Counted from the first letter of the stretch, positions 1-8,402 are shown. The stretch: 64,000 bases of DNA from Streptomyces sp. AC555_RSS877 (GCF_019049245.1 NZ_JAGMUK010000024.1:1-64000); one strand, 5' to 3'. The notes: a model not told the origin generated them from the sequence alone. Made by a program: numbers and translations.

Positions 1-398
1 AGCCCGAGGGGGTGGTCCGCACCCCGGACGAGAGCGTCGCCGAGGCCCAGGAGCTGCTGGACGCGGGGAAGCCGTTCCACGCGCACGAGGTGTTCGAGGA
101 CGCCTGGAAGTCGGGGCCCGAGGAGGAGCGCGGCCTGTGGCGCGGGCTGGCCCAGCTCGCCGTGGGGCTCACGCATGCCGCCCGGGGCAACGTCACGGGC
201 GGCGCCCGGCTGCTGAGGCGCGGCGCCGGGGCCGTGGAGGAGTGGGCGGCGGCCGCGGGACGGGAACGGCCGTACGGACTGGACCTGTCGGGGATCGTGG
301 GCTGGGCGCGGCAGCTTGCCGAGAACGTGGAGAGGGACCTCGCGACCATCGACGCCGGGGCGCAGGCACCGCGGCTGCGGGGAGAGGCGGCCTCCTGA
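1..398 (+). CDS. DUF309 domain-containing protein, 5' end outside the window
   Basis: The reading frame is open from the first bases of the window and ends at 398. The sequence HAHEVFEDAWKSG followed by RGLWRGLAQLAVGLTHAARGN is the typical core of the DUF309 family, small helical proteins of unknown biochemical function with conserved His/Glu/Trp residues. A GTG at 12 could serve as a start, but family members usually carry 30-40 further N-terminal residues, so the gene is probably truncated by the window edge. It lies about 80 bases upstream of cobF on the same strand. Family assignment is from motif recognition; no function is inferred. Confidence 0.75.
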   Translation, partial: PEGVVRTPDESVAEAQELLDAGKPFHAHEVFEDAWKSGPEEERGLWRGLAQLAVGLTHAARGNVTGGARLLRRGAGAVEEWAAAAGRERPYGLDLSGIVGWARQLAENVERDLATIDAGAQAPRLRGEAAS

Positions 399-477
399 AG
401 GCCGGACCGGCAGTCGCCGCGGGCACCCGCGCGGACGCGGTGTACGGGTTGTCAGTGCCGTGCGGCAGACTCGGGGC

Positions 478-1248
478 GTGCGAAAGATTCATGTCATCGG
501 TATCGGCGCGGGCGACCCCGAGCAGCTCACCCTGCAGGCGGTGCGGGCGCTGCGCGGCACGGACGTGTTCTTCGTCCTCGACAAGGGCGAGGTGAAGAAC
601 GACCTGGTGCAGCTCCGCCGGGACATGCTCGACGCGCACATACCCGAGGGGACGTACAGGGTCGTCGAGGCGCGCGACCCGGAGCGGGACCGGTCGGCCG
701 GCGGGGCCGCCTACTCCCCCGCCGTCGGGGACTGGCGCAGTGCCCGCGCGGAGATCTACGCACGGCTGATCGCCGAGGAGCTGGGCGAGGACGAGAGCGG
801 CGCGTTCCTGGTGTGGGGGGACCCGGCGCTGTACGACAGCACGATCGGGATCCTGGACGAGATCCTCGAGCGGGGCGCGGTGGCCTTCGAGTACGACGTC
901 GTGCCGGGGATCAGCAGTGTCTCGGCGCTCGTCGCCCGGCACCGCACCGGCCTGAACCGGGTCGCCCGTCCCGTCCAGATCACGACCGGCCGGCGGCTCG
1001 CCGAGGGCTTCCCCGAGGGCGTGGACGACGTGGTCGTGATGCTCGACGCCCACCAGACGTTCCGGCAGTACGCCGACCAGGACATCGACATCTACTGGGG
1101 TGCCTACATAGGCACGCCGGACGAGATCCTCGCCGCCGGCCCGATCGCGGAGGCCGCGCCCCGGATCGAGCGGCTGCGCGCGGAGGCCCGCGAGCGCAAG
1201 GGCTGGATCATGGACACGTATCTGCTGCGCCGCAATCGGCGGGAGTGA
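478..1248 (+). CDS. cobF: Precorrin-6A synthase (deacetylating), CobF
   Basis: Predicted 256-residue SAM-dependent tetrapyrrole methylase of the aerobic cobalamin pathway. CobF methylates C-1 of precorrin-5 and removes the acetyl group to give precorrin-6A. The N-terminus RKIHVIGIGAGDPEQLTLQA is the glycine-rich SAM-binding start of the family, VWGDPALYDST is the next conserved loop, and VVPGISSVSALVARH follows. The frame stays open upstream to 316, but homology begins at the GTG at 478, directly before RKIHVIG, so that start is chosen. CobK, the next enzyme in the pathway, lies downstream on the opposite strand with one small gene between. Confidence 0.9.
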   Translation: MRKIHVIGIGAGDPEQLTLQAVRALRGTDVFFVLDKGEVKNDLVQLRRDMLDAHIPEGTYRVVEARDPERDRSAGGAAYSPAVGDWRSARAEIYARLIAEELGEDESGAFLVWGDPALYDSTIGILDEILERGAVAFEYDVVPGISSVSALVARHRTGLNRVARPVQITTGRRLAEGFPEGVDDVVVMLDAHQTFRQYADQDIDIYWGAYIGTPDEILAAGPIAEAAPRIERLRAEARERKGWIMDTYLLRRNRRE

Positions 1249-1487
1249 GGCACGGGCCGCCCGGGGCAACCGTGCGGCCCGTCCGAGCTGTTCACGCGGC
1301 GGTGGGCCACGCCCGGGCCCTCGGCGCGGCCTGGGCCGCGTGGCTGGGGACCGGGTGCAGCGGCACATCGGGCGGCCGTCGGGGGCGGACCTGCACGGGT
1401 TGCCGCGGTGGCCGAAGGAGCCGGCGCCGGGCGCCGCCCGCCGAAAAGCGAAGGCGGAGCGGAAGGGGCGGTTGCCATACTCGCGGC

Positions 1488-1913
1488 ATGTCCCCCGCGC
1501 CCGTCCGCTTCCACGATCCCGGCAGCACGGCCTCCGACTTCAGCACGTCGGTGCTGGTCCGCTGTCCGCGCTGTGACCGCATCGCCCACTTCGAGCGCCG
1601 GACGCACCCCGAAGCACGTCTGGTCTGCCGGTCCTGCGGCCTGTGCAGGACAACGGGCCGGTGCGCCTGGCCGACCCTGTGGCTGAGGGCCGAGACGAGG
1701 CACGGCGAGATCTGGGCGTACAACCTCGAACACCTCGATCTGCTCCGGCGGTTCGTGGCCGCGACACTGCGGGAGCGGCCGCCCTGGTACGAACACGGCC
1801 CGAAGATGACCTATGTCGCCCGCCTGCCCGCCTGGATCAAGTGCGCCGGGAACCGTGACGAGGTGCTGCGCGCCGTCGACCGACTCCGTGCCTCCGTCGT
1901 CACCGCGGACTGA
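1488..1913 (+). CDS. Small zinc-ribbon protein of unknown function
   Basis: Predicted 141-residue protein starting at the ATG at 1488. An N-terminal CPRC...CRSC arrangement (LVRCPRCDRIAHF, then LVCRSCGLCR) is a four-cysteine zinc ribbon, followed by an aromatic-rich stretch with LWLRAETRHGEIWAYN and a helical C-terminal part. I do not recognise a named family beyond the zinc ribbon; similar short proteins are common in Streptomyces. Its last 14 bases overlap the 3' end of cobK tail-to-tail. The frame is open far upstream, but that part is a low-complexity shadow of cobF, so the ATG before the zinc ribbon is preferred. Confidence 0.7.
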   Translation: MSPAPVRFHDPGSTASDFSTSVLVRCPRCDRIAHFERRTHPEARLVCRSCGLCRTTGRCAWPTLWLRAETRHGEIWAYNLEHLDLLRRFVAATLRERPPWYEHGPKMTYVARLPAWIKCAGNRDEVLRAVDRLRASVVTAD

Positions 1914-2646
1914 GGCCGAGCCACGCCAGGACCGCCGCCACATCGGGCACCGCCGTCACGCCCTCCGGCAGCGGCGGGCGTCCGACGACCACGACGGGCA
2001 GCGCCAGTTCCCGCGCGGCCGTCAGCTTGGCGGCCGTCGCCTCTCCGCCGCTGTCCTTGGTCACCAGTACGTCGATGCAGTGGTCGTACAGCAGCGCGGA
2101 CTCGTCGGCGACGGTGAACGGGCCGCGGGCCAGGAGGACCTCGGTGTGCGGCGGCATCGGCGGCTCGGGCAGTTCCACGGACCGTACGACGAAGTGCAGG
2201 TCCGTCAGATGCGCGAAGGCGGCGAGGCCCAGGCGTCCGGTGGTCAGGAAGACCCGCCGGCCGAGCCGCGGAAGCAGGTCCGCGGCGGTGCGCAACGACG
2301 ACACGGTGTGCCAGCGGTCCTCGGGTCCGGGCCGCCAGGCCGGGCGGCGCAGGACCACCGCCGCGACCCCGGTCGCCGCCGCGGCCGCCGCCGCGTTCTC
2401 GGAGATCCTGGCGGCGAAGGGATGCGTGGCGTCGACGAGTGCGTCCACGCGTCGCTCCCGCAGCCAGTCGGCGAGGCCGTCCGCCCCGCCGAAGCCACCG
2501 ATCCGTACGTCCCCGGCGATCACGCCCGGCCGGGCCACACGTCCGGCGAGCGAGGTGGTGACACGGAGACCGCGGCGGGCCGCGAGCACGGCGGCCAGCT
2601 CCCGGGCCTCGGCGGTGCCACCGAGGATGAGGACGTGCGAGGGCAT
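1900..2646 (-). CDS. cobK: Precorrin-6A reductase, CobK
   Basis: Predicted 248 residues, the normal length for CobK/CbiJ. The enzyme reduces precorrin-6A to dihydro-precorrin-6 with NADPH in the corrin pathway. Visible motifs are MPSHVLILGGTAEARELA at the N-terminus (nucleotide-binding), ALVDATHPFAARISENA (the DATHPF signature), RRVFLTTGRLGL, and VLVTKDSGGEATAAKL near the C-terminus (TKxSGG signature). It is convergent with the zinc-ribbon gene, overlapping by 14 bases. With cobF it forms a small cobalamin pair; the rest of the pathway is not in this window. Confidence 0.92.
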   Translation of the reverse strand: MPSHVLILGGTAEARELAAVLAARRGLRVTTSLAGRVARPGVIAGDVRIGGFGGADGLADWLRERRVDALVDATHPFAARISENAAAAAAATGVAAVVLRRPAWRPGPEDRWHTVSSLRTAADLLPRLGRRVFLTTGRLGLAAFAHLTDLHFVVRSVELPEPPMPPHTEVLLARGPFTVADESALLYDHCIDVLVTKDSGGEATAAKLTAARELALPVVVVGRPPLPEGVTAVPDVAAVLAWLGLSPR

Positions 2647-2772
2647 GGCGCCGAGCCTACGAGAGGCCGGACGGATGACGACACGCCGGGTACGAGCCGG
2701 CTTCCTGGGCTGGACGGCTGATGGTCGGCGACGAGCCCTTCGTCACCGACCCGCCCGCCCTGCCGGGGCCGG

Positions 2773-3546
2773 CTAGCGAAGCAGCAGCTGTAGGCCGCCC
2801 ACGACCGTGGCCCCGATCACCAGCTGTTCGAACAGTCGCTGGTTGATCCTGTTCACAGCCCATTTGCCGATGAACGCGCCGGGCACGACGAACGCCACGA
2901 GCGCGGCGTCGAGGAGCAGCGAGCGGCCGTCGATCAGGCCGAGGCCGACGCTGAAGGGCACCTTGGACACGTTGACGATCAGGAAGAAGAAGGCGGAGGT
3001 GCCGAGGAAGCCGAGCTTGCGGAAGCCGGCGGAGAGCAGGTACATCGACATCACCGGGCCGCCCGCGTTGGCGACCATGGTGGTGAAGCCGCCGAGGACG
3101 CCGTACGAGCGGGCCTTGACACGGCCGGACCGGGTCGCGACCGAGTCGGGTTCCTCCTCGGTGCCGGCCGTGCGGCGGCGCCACACCGTCACCCCGGCCA
3201 TCAGCAGCAGGATCGCCCCGATCGACGTCCGTACGATCCCGTCGTCCGCCCACACCAGGAACAGCGTGCCGGCGACCACACCGACCGCGACCGCCGGGAA
3301 CAGTCGCCACAGCGTCGGCCAGTGGGCGTGCCGCCGGTAGGTGAGCACGGCGAGCACGTCCCCGGCGATCAGGATCGGCAGCAGCACGCCGGTGGAGGCG
3401 CGGGCGGGCAGGACCGCGGCGAAGATCGCCAGGCTGACCGTGTTGGCCCCGCTCACGGCGGTCTTCGAGAAGCCGACGAGCAGCGCGGCGGAGGCGAGGG
3501 CGGCGAATTCCCAGCCGGTGATGTGCCAGAGGCTCATGGTGTTCAT
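2773..3546 (-). CDS. TSUP family (TauE/SafE-type) membrane permease
   Basis: Predicted 257-residue integral membrane protein with about eight hydrophobic segments. The repeated TSUP features are visible: GFSKTAVSGANTVSLAIFA near the N-terminus and GGFTTMVANAGGPVMSMYLL in the second half. The family moves sulfite, sulfonates or related organic anions; the substrate here cannot be told from sequence. The chosen start is the ATG at 3546 (MNTMSLWHITG); an alternative ATG is at 3537. On the minus strand a TTACGC-17-TAGCAT arrangement sits close upstream and could be the promoter. A 17-base palindrome lies further upstream, between this gene and the WhiB-like gene. Confidence 0.85.
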   Translation of the reverse strand: MNTMSLWHITGWEFAALASAALLVGFSKTAVSGANTVSLAIFAAVLPARASTGVLLPILIAGDVLAVLTYRRHAHWPTLWRLFPAVAVGVVAGTLFLVWADDGIVRTSIGAILLLMAGVTVWRRRTAGTEEEPDSVATRSGRVKARSYGVLGGFTTMVANAGGPVMSMYLLSAGFRKLGFLGTSAFFFLIVNVSKVPFSVGLGLIDGRSLLLDAALVAFVVPGAFIGKWAVNRINQRLFEQLVIGATVVGGLQLLLR

Positions 3547-3612
3547 GCGAACACCGATGCTATGTGCAGGTAACCGGTGGCGTAAGGAGCGTCTCGTCAG
3601 ATGGCCCATGTG

Positions 3613-3629
3613 AACTAGCGTTGCTAGTT
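3613..3629. promoter_or_regulatory. 17-base palindrome, candidate operator
   Basis: AACTAGC-GTT-GCTAGTT is a perfect 7-base inverted repeat with a 3-base spacer. It lies between the divergently read TSUP permease (start 3546) and the WhiB-like gene (start 3735). Short AT-rich palindromes with CTAG cores in such divergent regions are often operators for TetR-, GntR- or MarR-type regulators, but no cognate regulator lies next to it. The assignment is an inference from symmetry and position only. Confidence 0.45.
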
Positions 3630-3734
3630 TTTACTACATGTCCGGCGGGGATCTCAGGAGAAATGCCCGGTACAGCCACTGCGGCGCGTTCTTCGCGGTG
3701 TTTGCTCTGATTCACGCGGGGCACCCGCGCCGCC

Positions 3735-3992
3735 ATGGAGTGGTTGCGCAGTGCGGCCTGCGTGGGCGAGGACCCCGAGTTGTTCTTTCCCGTGGGCACG
3801 TCCGGACCGGCGCTGCGAGACATCGCGGCCGCCAAACGTGTGTGTGCCCGTTGCCCGGTGACCGTCCAGTGTCTGACGTTCGCGTTGGACGACGGGCGGA
3901 CCTCGGGCGTGTGGGGCGGAACCTGCGAGGAGGAGCGCGACGCACTGCTCCGTACGACCAGAGACGACGCCGCAAGGAGAAGCACCGTATGA
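3735..3992 (+). CDS. WhiB-like [4Fe-4S] transcription factor
   Basis: Predicted 85-residue Wbl protein. The four iron-sulfur cysteines are present: Cys9 in AACVGEDPELFFP, and the C-x2-C-x5-C group in RVCARCPVTVQC. The GVWGG turn and a basic C-terminal tail (DNA contact region) follow. Wbl proteins act with the primary sigma factor and respond to oxygen, NO or redox state through the cluster. The stop codon overlaps the start of the next gene (dps) in an ATGA arrangement, so the two are probably translated as a coupled pair. Which of the Wbl classes it belongs to cannot be settled here. Confidence 0.9.
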   Translation: MEWLRSAACVGEDPELFFPVGTSGPALRDIAAAKRVCARCPVTVQCLTFALDDGRTSGVWGGTCEEERDALLRTTRDDAARRSTV

Positions 3993-4471
3993 CTGTCGTG
4001 AAGAGCACGATTCCCGAATCCGCCCGCCAGGTCACCGGGGACGCACTGCAGAGCACGCTGGTGGACCTTCTCGGGCTCTCCCTCATCGGGAAGCAGGCGC
4101 ACTGGAACGTGGTCGGCCCGCGCTTCCGTTCGATCCACCTCCAGCTCGACGAGGTGGTCACGGCCGCGCGGGACTTCGCCGACACCGTCGCGGAGCGCGC
4201 TTCGGCGCTCGGCCTGCCGCCCGACGGCCGGCCGGAGACGATCGCGTCCGCGTTCACGCTGCCCGGCCCGAAGGACGGCTGGGTCCGTGACTCGGAGGTC
4301 GTCGAGGTGATGGTCGAGGCCCTGGGGGCGGCCATCGGACGGCTGCGCGAGCGCATCGAGGCGACCGAGAAGGCCGATCCGGTCACCCAGGACCTGCTGA
4401 TCACGGTCACCGCCGAACTGGAGAAGCAGCGCTGGATGTTCGACGCGGAGAACTGGCCGAAGGAAGGCTGA
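3989..4471 (+). CDS. dps: Dps family DNA-binding ferritin-like protein
   Basis: Predicted 160-residue Dps/ferritin-like protein. The sequence IGKQAHWNVVGPRFRSIHLQ carries the ferroxidase-centre His residues and the aspartate/glutamate-bearing helix LDEVVTAARDFADTVAERA that form the inter-subunit iron site; QRWMFDAENW is the usual C-terminal helix. Dps dodecamers store iron, detoxify peroxide and condense DNA. The ATG at 3989 overlaps the stop of the WhiB-like gene, implying translational coupling. The N-terminus is short and not lysine-rich, so direct DNA binding is uncertain. Confidence 0.9.
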   Translation: MTVVKSTIPESARQVTGDALQSTLVDLLGLSLIGKQAHWNVVGPRFRSIHLQLDEVVTAARDFADTVAERASALGLPPDGRPETIASAFTLPGPKDGWVRDSEVVEVMVEALGAAIGRLRERIEATEKADPVTQDLLITVTAELEKQRWMFDAENWPKEG

Positions 4472-4539
4472 CCGGTACCTGGACGCACCCGTACGAAGCC
4501 GACCGGTACCCGAACCTCACCTGCACGAAGGGGCACTTG

Positions 4540-4872
4540 ATGACCGACGCCCTCGAACTCGACGCGCTGTGGGAGGACTTCCACCGCGTGGTGAACATGA
4601 CCTCGCAGGAACTGGCCGCGTGGCTGCGGGTCAGCGACGCGGACGAGAACGCGGAGCCACTGCCGGAGCACGCGGGCACACCCACGGGGCAGCACGTCCT
4701 CGCGATCCTGCAGAAAAGGCGTACGGATCTCACCGATGACGACATCAGTGTGATGTACGAGGTCGTCGACACCGTCACCGATGAGACGGATCCGGAGAAC
4801 GAGCCCGCTGCCGAGGACACGGCCCGCCGACAGCGCCTGATGACGCTCGGCCACGACCCGCTCAGGCCGTGA
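4540..4872 (+). CDS. DUF3140 domain-containing protein
   Basis: Predicted 110-residue acidic protein starting at the ATG at 4540, with an AAGGGG ribosome site about 7 bases upstream. LWEDFHRVVNMTSQELAAWL and GQHVLAILQKRRTDLTDDD are the hallmarks of DUF3140. The family is of unknown function and is often annotated as DNA-binding without direct evidence. It follows dps by 68 bases and is followed by a strong hairpin, so whiB-like, dps and this gene may form one transcript. Confidence 0.8.
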   Translation: MTDALELDALWEDFHRVVNMTSQELAAWLRVSDADENAEPLPEHAGTPTGQHVLAILQKRRTDLTDDDISVMYEVVDTVTDETDPENEPAAEDTARRQRLMTLGHDPLRP

Positions 4873-4905
4873 CCCGCCGGCCGAGAACGCCGAACCGGCC
4901 TTGCC

Positions 4906-4929
4906 CGCCGCCGCGTTGACGCGGCGGCG
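4906..4929 (+). terminator. Hairpin terminator after the DUF3140 gene
   Basis: A perfect 10-base-pair stem (CGCCGCCGCG / CGCGGCGGCG) with a TTGA loop stands 33 bases after the stop codon of the DUF3140 gene and before the next promoter region. There is no U-tract, which is normal for Streptomyces terminators. It would end the whiB-like/dps/DUF3140 transcript. Confidence 0.65.
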
Positions 4930-5041
4930 CCTGGCCGAACAGGTGGCCGAAGACCCCCTCTGCCACGCCTCATGATCGTGCCAGACTGCTCGGACAGCCC
5001 GCCGGGCATCTCGCGGGCATCGTCGAGCAGAGGAGCACAGC

Positions 5042-5881
5042 GTGACCCAGCCGGCCGTCCAGCGGACCGACGCGAACCGGACCGGCCCCAACCGGATCGA
5101 CACCACCAGACCGCATCCGGCCCGGGTCTACGACTGGTTCCTCGGCGGCAAGGACAACTATCCGGTCGACGAGGAACTCGGCCGGCAGATCACGTCGATC
5201 GACACCGGAGCCCTGCGGGCGGCGCGCGCCAACCGCCGGTTCATGCAGCGGGCCACGCGTCGGCTCGCCCGGGAGGCGGGAATCCGCCAGTTCCTCGACA
5301 TCGGCACCGGCATACCCACCGAGCCCAACCTCCACCAGATCGCCCAGTCCGTCGCCCCGGACGCCCGCGTCGTCTACGTCGACAACGATCCGATCGTCCT
5401 GGCCCACGCCGAGGCCCTGCTCCGCGGCACGCCCGAGGGCGTCACGGAGTACCTCCAGGCCGACGCGCGCGATCCGCGGAGCATTCTCGAACAGGCCCGC
5501 CACATCCTCGACTTCGACCGGCCGATCGCCCTGTCCCTGATCGCCCTGCTGCACTTCGTCGCGGACGAGGACGGCGCGTACGAGCTGGTGGAGGCCCTGG
5601 TCGACACCCTCGCGCCGGGCAGCTGCCTGGTGCTGTCGGCGATGACGGCGGACTTCGAGCCGGAGAACGTACAGCGGGGCATCGCCGCGTACGCCGCGGG
5701 CGGGGTGACGCTGGTGGCCCGGTCGCAGGCCGAGATGGGCGGCTTCTTCGAGGGGCTTGAGGTGATGGAGCCGGGGATCGTGTCGGTCGCCGACTGGCAT
5801 CCGGAGCTCTCCGCCACGGGCGAGAGGCTCGACGGGGATGGACCCGTGTCGCTGTACGGGGCGGTGGGACTCAAGCCCTGA
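5042..5881 (+). CDS. SAM-dependent methyltransferase, PF04672 type
   Basis: Predicted 279 residues, starting at the GTG at 5042 with GAGGAG 7 bases upstream. The N-terminal signature ARVYDWFLGGKDNYPVDEE and the SAM-binding motif IRQFLDIGTGIPTEPNLHQIAQ, then ARVVYVDNDPIVLAHA, identify the Methyltransf_19 (formerly DUF574) family, which is expanded in Streptomyces. The acceptor substrate of these enzymes is mostly unknown. A paralogue lies at 13831-14643. It is separated from both neighbours by intergenic DNA, so it is probably transcribed alone. Confidence 0.88.
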   Translation: MTQPAVQRTDANRTGPNRIDTTRPHPARVYDWFLGGKDNYPVDEELGRQITSIDTGALRAARANRRFMQRATRRLAREAGIRQFLDIGTGIPTEPNLHQIAQSVAPDARVVYVDNDPIVLAHAEALLRGTPEGVTEYLQADARDPRSILEQARHILDFDRPIALSLIALLHFVADEDGAYELVEALVDTLAPGSCLVLSAMTADFEPENVQRGIAAYAAGGVTLVARSQAEMGGFFEGLEVMEPGIVSVADWHPELSATGERLDGDGPVSLYGAVGLKP

Positions 5882-5931
5882 CGCCCTGGTCTTCGCATCC
5901 GCGACGCTCTCCGGCCGGCCGGGTGTCCCCG

Positions 5932-7080
5932 TCACGTGGGAAACACCGCCCGCACCTCCCAGCCGTGACCGCCGCGCGGCCCCGCGTGCAGGTCGCCGCC
6001 CAGCGCGGTCACCCGCTCTTTGAGCCCGACGAGGCCGAAGCCGCCGCCGTGTGCGGCCTCCGGGAGCCGGCTGCCGCCGCGGCCGTCGTCCATGACCGAG
6101 ACCTCCAGCCGGCGCCCCTCGTGGCGCAGGCGGACGGTGATCCGGGTGGCGTCGCCCGCGTGGCGTCGCACATTGGTCAGTGACTCCTGGACGACGCGGA
6201 AGGCGGCCGCCTGCACCTCGTGCGGGAGGTCGTCGCGGACGGTGGGGTCGCACAGCAGAGTGACCTGCTGGAGGGGACCGGCGAAGCCGTCGGTGAGACC
6301 GGCGATGCCCGCGATGTCGCCCACCGGTCGGCGGTCGGCTGGTTCGGTACCGGTGTCGCGCAGCACGCCGACCGTGCGGCGCATGGACGCCAGCGCCTCG
6401 GTCGCGGCGCGCTCTATGCCGGCGAGGACCGGGTCGAGCTCGTCCTGACGGGCGTCGGCCATCATGCGCGCCACCTGCGTCTGGACGAGGATCCCGGTGA
6501 CGTGGTGGGCGACGAAGTCGTGCAGGTCGGCCGCGATGGCGAGGCGCTCGGAGCGGCGGGTCTCGCTGACGGCCACGGTCCGGCGGTAGTCCATGGAACG
6601 CAGATAGGCGGCGAACCCGGCGGTGAGGCCGATCAGGACCAGCCCGACCAGCATGTAGCCCTGCATGGTGCCCGGCGTGCCGCGCAGGGCTCGCACCGGC
6701 AGCGCCAGGACGGCCCCGCCGACGAGCACGCCGCACACCACGACCGAGGGACGCGGGCAGTGCCGTACCGCGATGAACAGCAGGCACAGCAGAATCGTCA
6801 GCTCGCCGGGGCCGAACAGGGCCCCCGGGTACCGCACCGACGCGACCGTGTAGAGGCCGCAGACCACGGCGGGCACGGCGGTGCGCACCTGCGGGGTCAG
6901 CCATGCGGGGCGCCGGTCGGCGGGCCACAGCACGGCGGCGCCACCGACCAGCAGGACGGCGGCGACCGGCCAGGTGCCGACGTCCTGGCCGGCGGAGTAG
7001 GCCAGGTCGACGGCCGCCGCACTGACGAGGACGCCGACGCCGAAGCCCCGGGCCAGGCCCCGGAGAGAAACGGACTTCAT
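5932..7080 (-). CDS. Two-component sensor histidine kinase (HisKA_3 / NarL-partner class)
   Basis: Predicted 382 residues starting at the ATG at 7080. About six hydrophobic segments fill residues 1-165. The dimerisation helix holds the phospho-acceptor His in AIAADLHDFVAHHVTG, and the HATPase domain shows ESLTNVRRHA (N box), DDGRGG (G1) and FGLVGLKERVTALGG (G2). This is the class that pairs with NarL/FixJ regulators; such a regulator lies at 10494-11189. The kinase gene is divergent from the DUF4333/ABC transporter genes, so the kinase and regulator genes bracket their likely output operon. Confidence 0.88.
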   Translation of the reverse strand: MKSVSLRGLARGFGVGVLVSAAAVDLAYSAGQDVGTWPVAAVLLVGGAAVLWPADRRPAWLTPQVRTAVPAVVCGLYTVASVRYPGALFGPGELTILLCLLFIAVRHCPRPSVVVCGVLVGGAVLALPVRALRGTPGTMQGYMLVGLVLIGLTAGFAAYLRSMDYRRTVAVSETRRSERLAIAADLHDFVAHHVTGILVQTQVARMMADARQDELDPVLAGIERAATEALASMRRTVGVLRDTGTEPADRRPVGDIAGIAGLTDGFAGPLQQVTLLCDPTVRDDLPHEVQAAAFRVVQESLTNVRRHAGDATRITVRLRHEGRRLEVSVMDDGRGGSRLPEAAHGGGFGLVGLKERVTALGGDLHAGPRGGHGWEVRAVFPT

Positions 7081-7298
7081 GCCGCTCACCGTATGCGGCA
7101 CGGACGGCGGCGGGATCGGCCGAACGGCCGAGGCGGCACCGCGTGAGCCCTGGCCTTGTGGCCGAGGCGCGCGCCCGGCCGCGCGGGCGAAGGTGGAGCC
7201 ACTTCCCCGGCAGGTTGAGCCGCCGCGCCTCTTCGCAGCGATTCCTCGGCCCTCGCCGCCACCTCGGCCTCAACGGTCGAAGTCGTCAGGAGTACGTG

Positions 7299-7667
7299 AT
7301 GCAGCGCAAGTTCCTCGTCGGTGCGGTCGGCGGTGCGGCCGCGGTCGCCGCCGTCCTCGGTGTCGGCACCCATCTGCTGTCGGGAACGGAGTCGACCACC
7401 GGGCTCGACAGACGGTCCACGGAGTCGGTCGGCGGGCAGAAGGCACTGGCCGCCGACATCGTCGCGGGCCGCACCGAGAGCAAGTACCACCCGCTCCCCT
7501 GGGTCGGGGCGAAGGTCTCCGGCGTCACCTGCCCCACCGGCCTGAAGGCCGTCGCCGGGGCCACCGTCACCTGCACCGGCAAAAAGAGTGACGGGAAGAG
7601 CGTCGACATCCCGGTCACCGTGGTCAAGGCCACGAGCGAGTCCGTCACCTGGAAGTTCGAGCGCTAG
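7299..7667 (+). CDS. Secreted or membrane-anchored DUF4333 protein
   Basis: Predicted 122 residues starting at the ATG at 7299 (AGGAG 8 bases upstream; an in-frame GTG at 7296 is possible). Residues 5-27 form an uncleaved anchor or signal peptide (FLVGAVGGAAAVAAVLGVG). The C-terminal VSGVTCPTGLKAVAGATVTCTG carries the two cysteines typical of DUF4333, likely a disulfide in the extracytoplasmic domain. It ends 19 bases before the ABC ATPase gene and is probably co-transcribed with the transporter. The function of the family is unknown. Confidence 0.75.
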   Translation: MQRKFLVGAVGGAAAVAAVLGVGTHLLSGTESTTGLDRRSTESVGGQKALAADIVAGRTESKYHPLPWVGAKVSGVTCPTGLKAVAGATVTCTGKKSDGKSVDIPVTVVKATSESVTWKFER

Positions 7668-7686
7668 AAAAGGGCCGCACCCCATC

Positions 7687-8370
7687 ATGAGCATCGTTCT
7701 GGCCGGTCACGGCCTCGTGAAGAAGTACGGCTCGGCCACCGCCCTGTCCAGCGTGGACGTCGAGGTCGGCGAGCGCGACTCACTGGCGATCATGGGCCCC
7801 TCGGGGTCCGGCAAGTCCACCCTGCTGCACATCCTGGCCGGGATCGTCCGCCCGGACGGCGGGCAGGTGCTGCTGCGCGGCGAGCGGATCGACACGCTGG
7901 GCGAGAACCGGCTCAGCGCGCTGCGCCGCAAGCGCTTCGGGTTCGTCTTCCAGTTCGGCCAGCTGCTGCCGGAGCTGCCCGCCGAGGAGAACGTGGCCCT
8001 GCCGCTGATGCTGGAGGGCACGCCCCGCGGGCGGGCCGTCGAACAGGCCCGCCGGTGGTTCGCCCCGCTCGGCCTCGACGGGCTGGAGAAGCGGCGGCCC
8101 GGCCAGCTGTCCGGCGGCCAGGCCCAGCGGGTGGCGATCGCCCGCGCCCTGGTCGTCGAACCGGACGTGGTCTTCGCGGACGAACCGACCGGCGCGCTCG
8201 ACCAGACCACCAGCACGGAGGTCGTCCGGCTGCTGACCTCGGTCACCCGCGACCAGGGCGCCGCCCTGGTCATGGTCACGCACGACGCGGAGGTCGCCGC
8301 CCATTGCGACCGCGTCCTCCAGGTCCGGGACGGCCGGATCAGCAACCACAGCCAGTACACGGCCGCCTGA
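7687..8370 (+). CDS. ABC transporter ATP-binding protein (MacB/LolD-like)
   Basis: Predicted 227-residue ATPase with all motifs: Walker A GPSGSGKST, Q-loop FVFQFGQLLPELPAEEN, signature LSGGQAQRVAIARAL, Walker B VVFADEPTGALD, and the H-loop MVTHD. The ADEPTGALD form and short length place it with the MacB/LolD/FtsE group that works with FtsX-like permeases; the permease gene is next, 32 bases on. Such pairs act as mechanotransmitters or export peptides or lipids, often against antibiotics. A two-component system flanks it. Confidence 0.92.
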   Translation: MSIVLAGHGLVKKYGSATALSSVDVEVGERDSLAIMGPSGSGKSTLLHILAGIVRPDGGQVLLRGERIDTLGENRLSALRRKRFGFVFQFGQLLPELPAEENVALPLMLEGTPRGRAVEQARRWFAPLGLDGLEKRRPGQLSGGQAQRVAIARALVVEPDVVFADEPTGALDQTTSTEVVRLLTSVTRDQGAALVMVTHDAEVAAHCDRVLQVRDGRISNHSQYTAA

Positions 8371-8402
8371 TCCCCTCGCGCCCAGAACCTCCGGAGATGC
8401 CG

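Noticed and set aside
316..477. Upstream extension of cobF
   Set aside because: The extension overlaps the DUF309 gene and lacks homology; the family start RKIHVIG follows the GTG at 478.
813..1487. N-terminal extension of the zinc-ribbon gene
   Set aside because: The upstream part overlaps cobF in another frame and is low-complexity; the conserved part begins at the ATG at 1488.
4970..7273. A 767-codon open frame on the minus strand covering the methyltransferase and kinase genes
   Set aside because: It overlaps two well-supported genes in other frames and its translation is Arg/Pro-rich with no domain.
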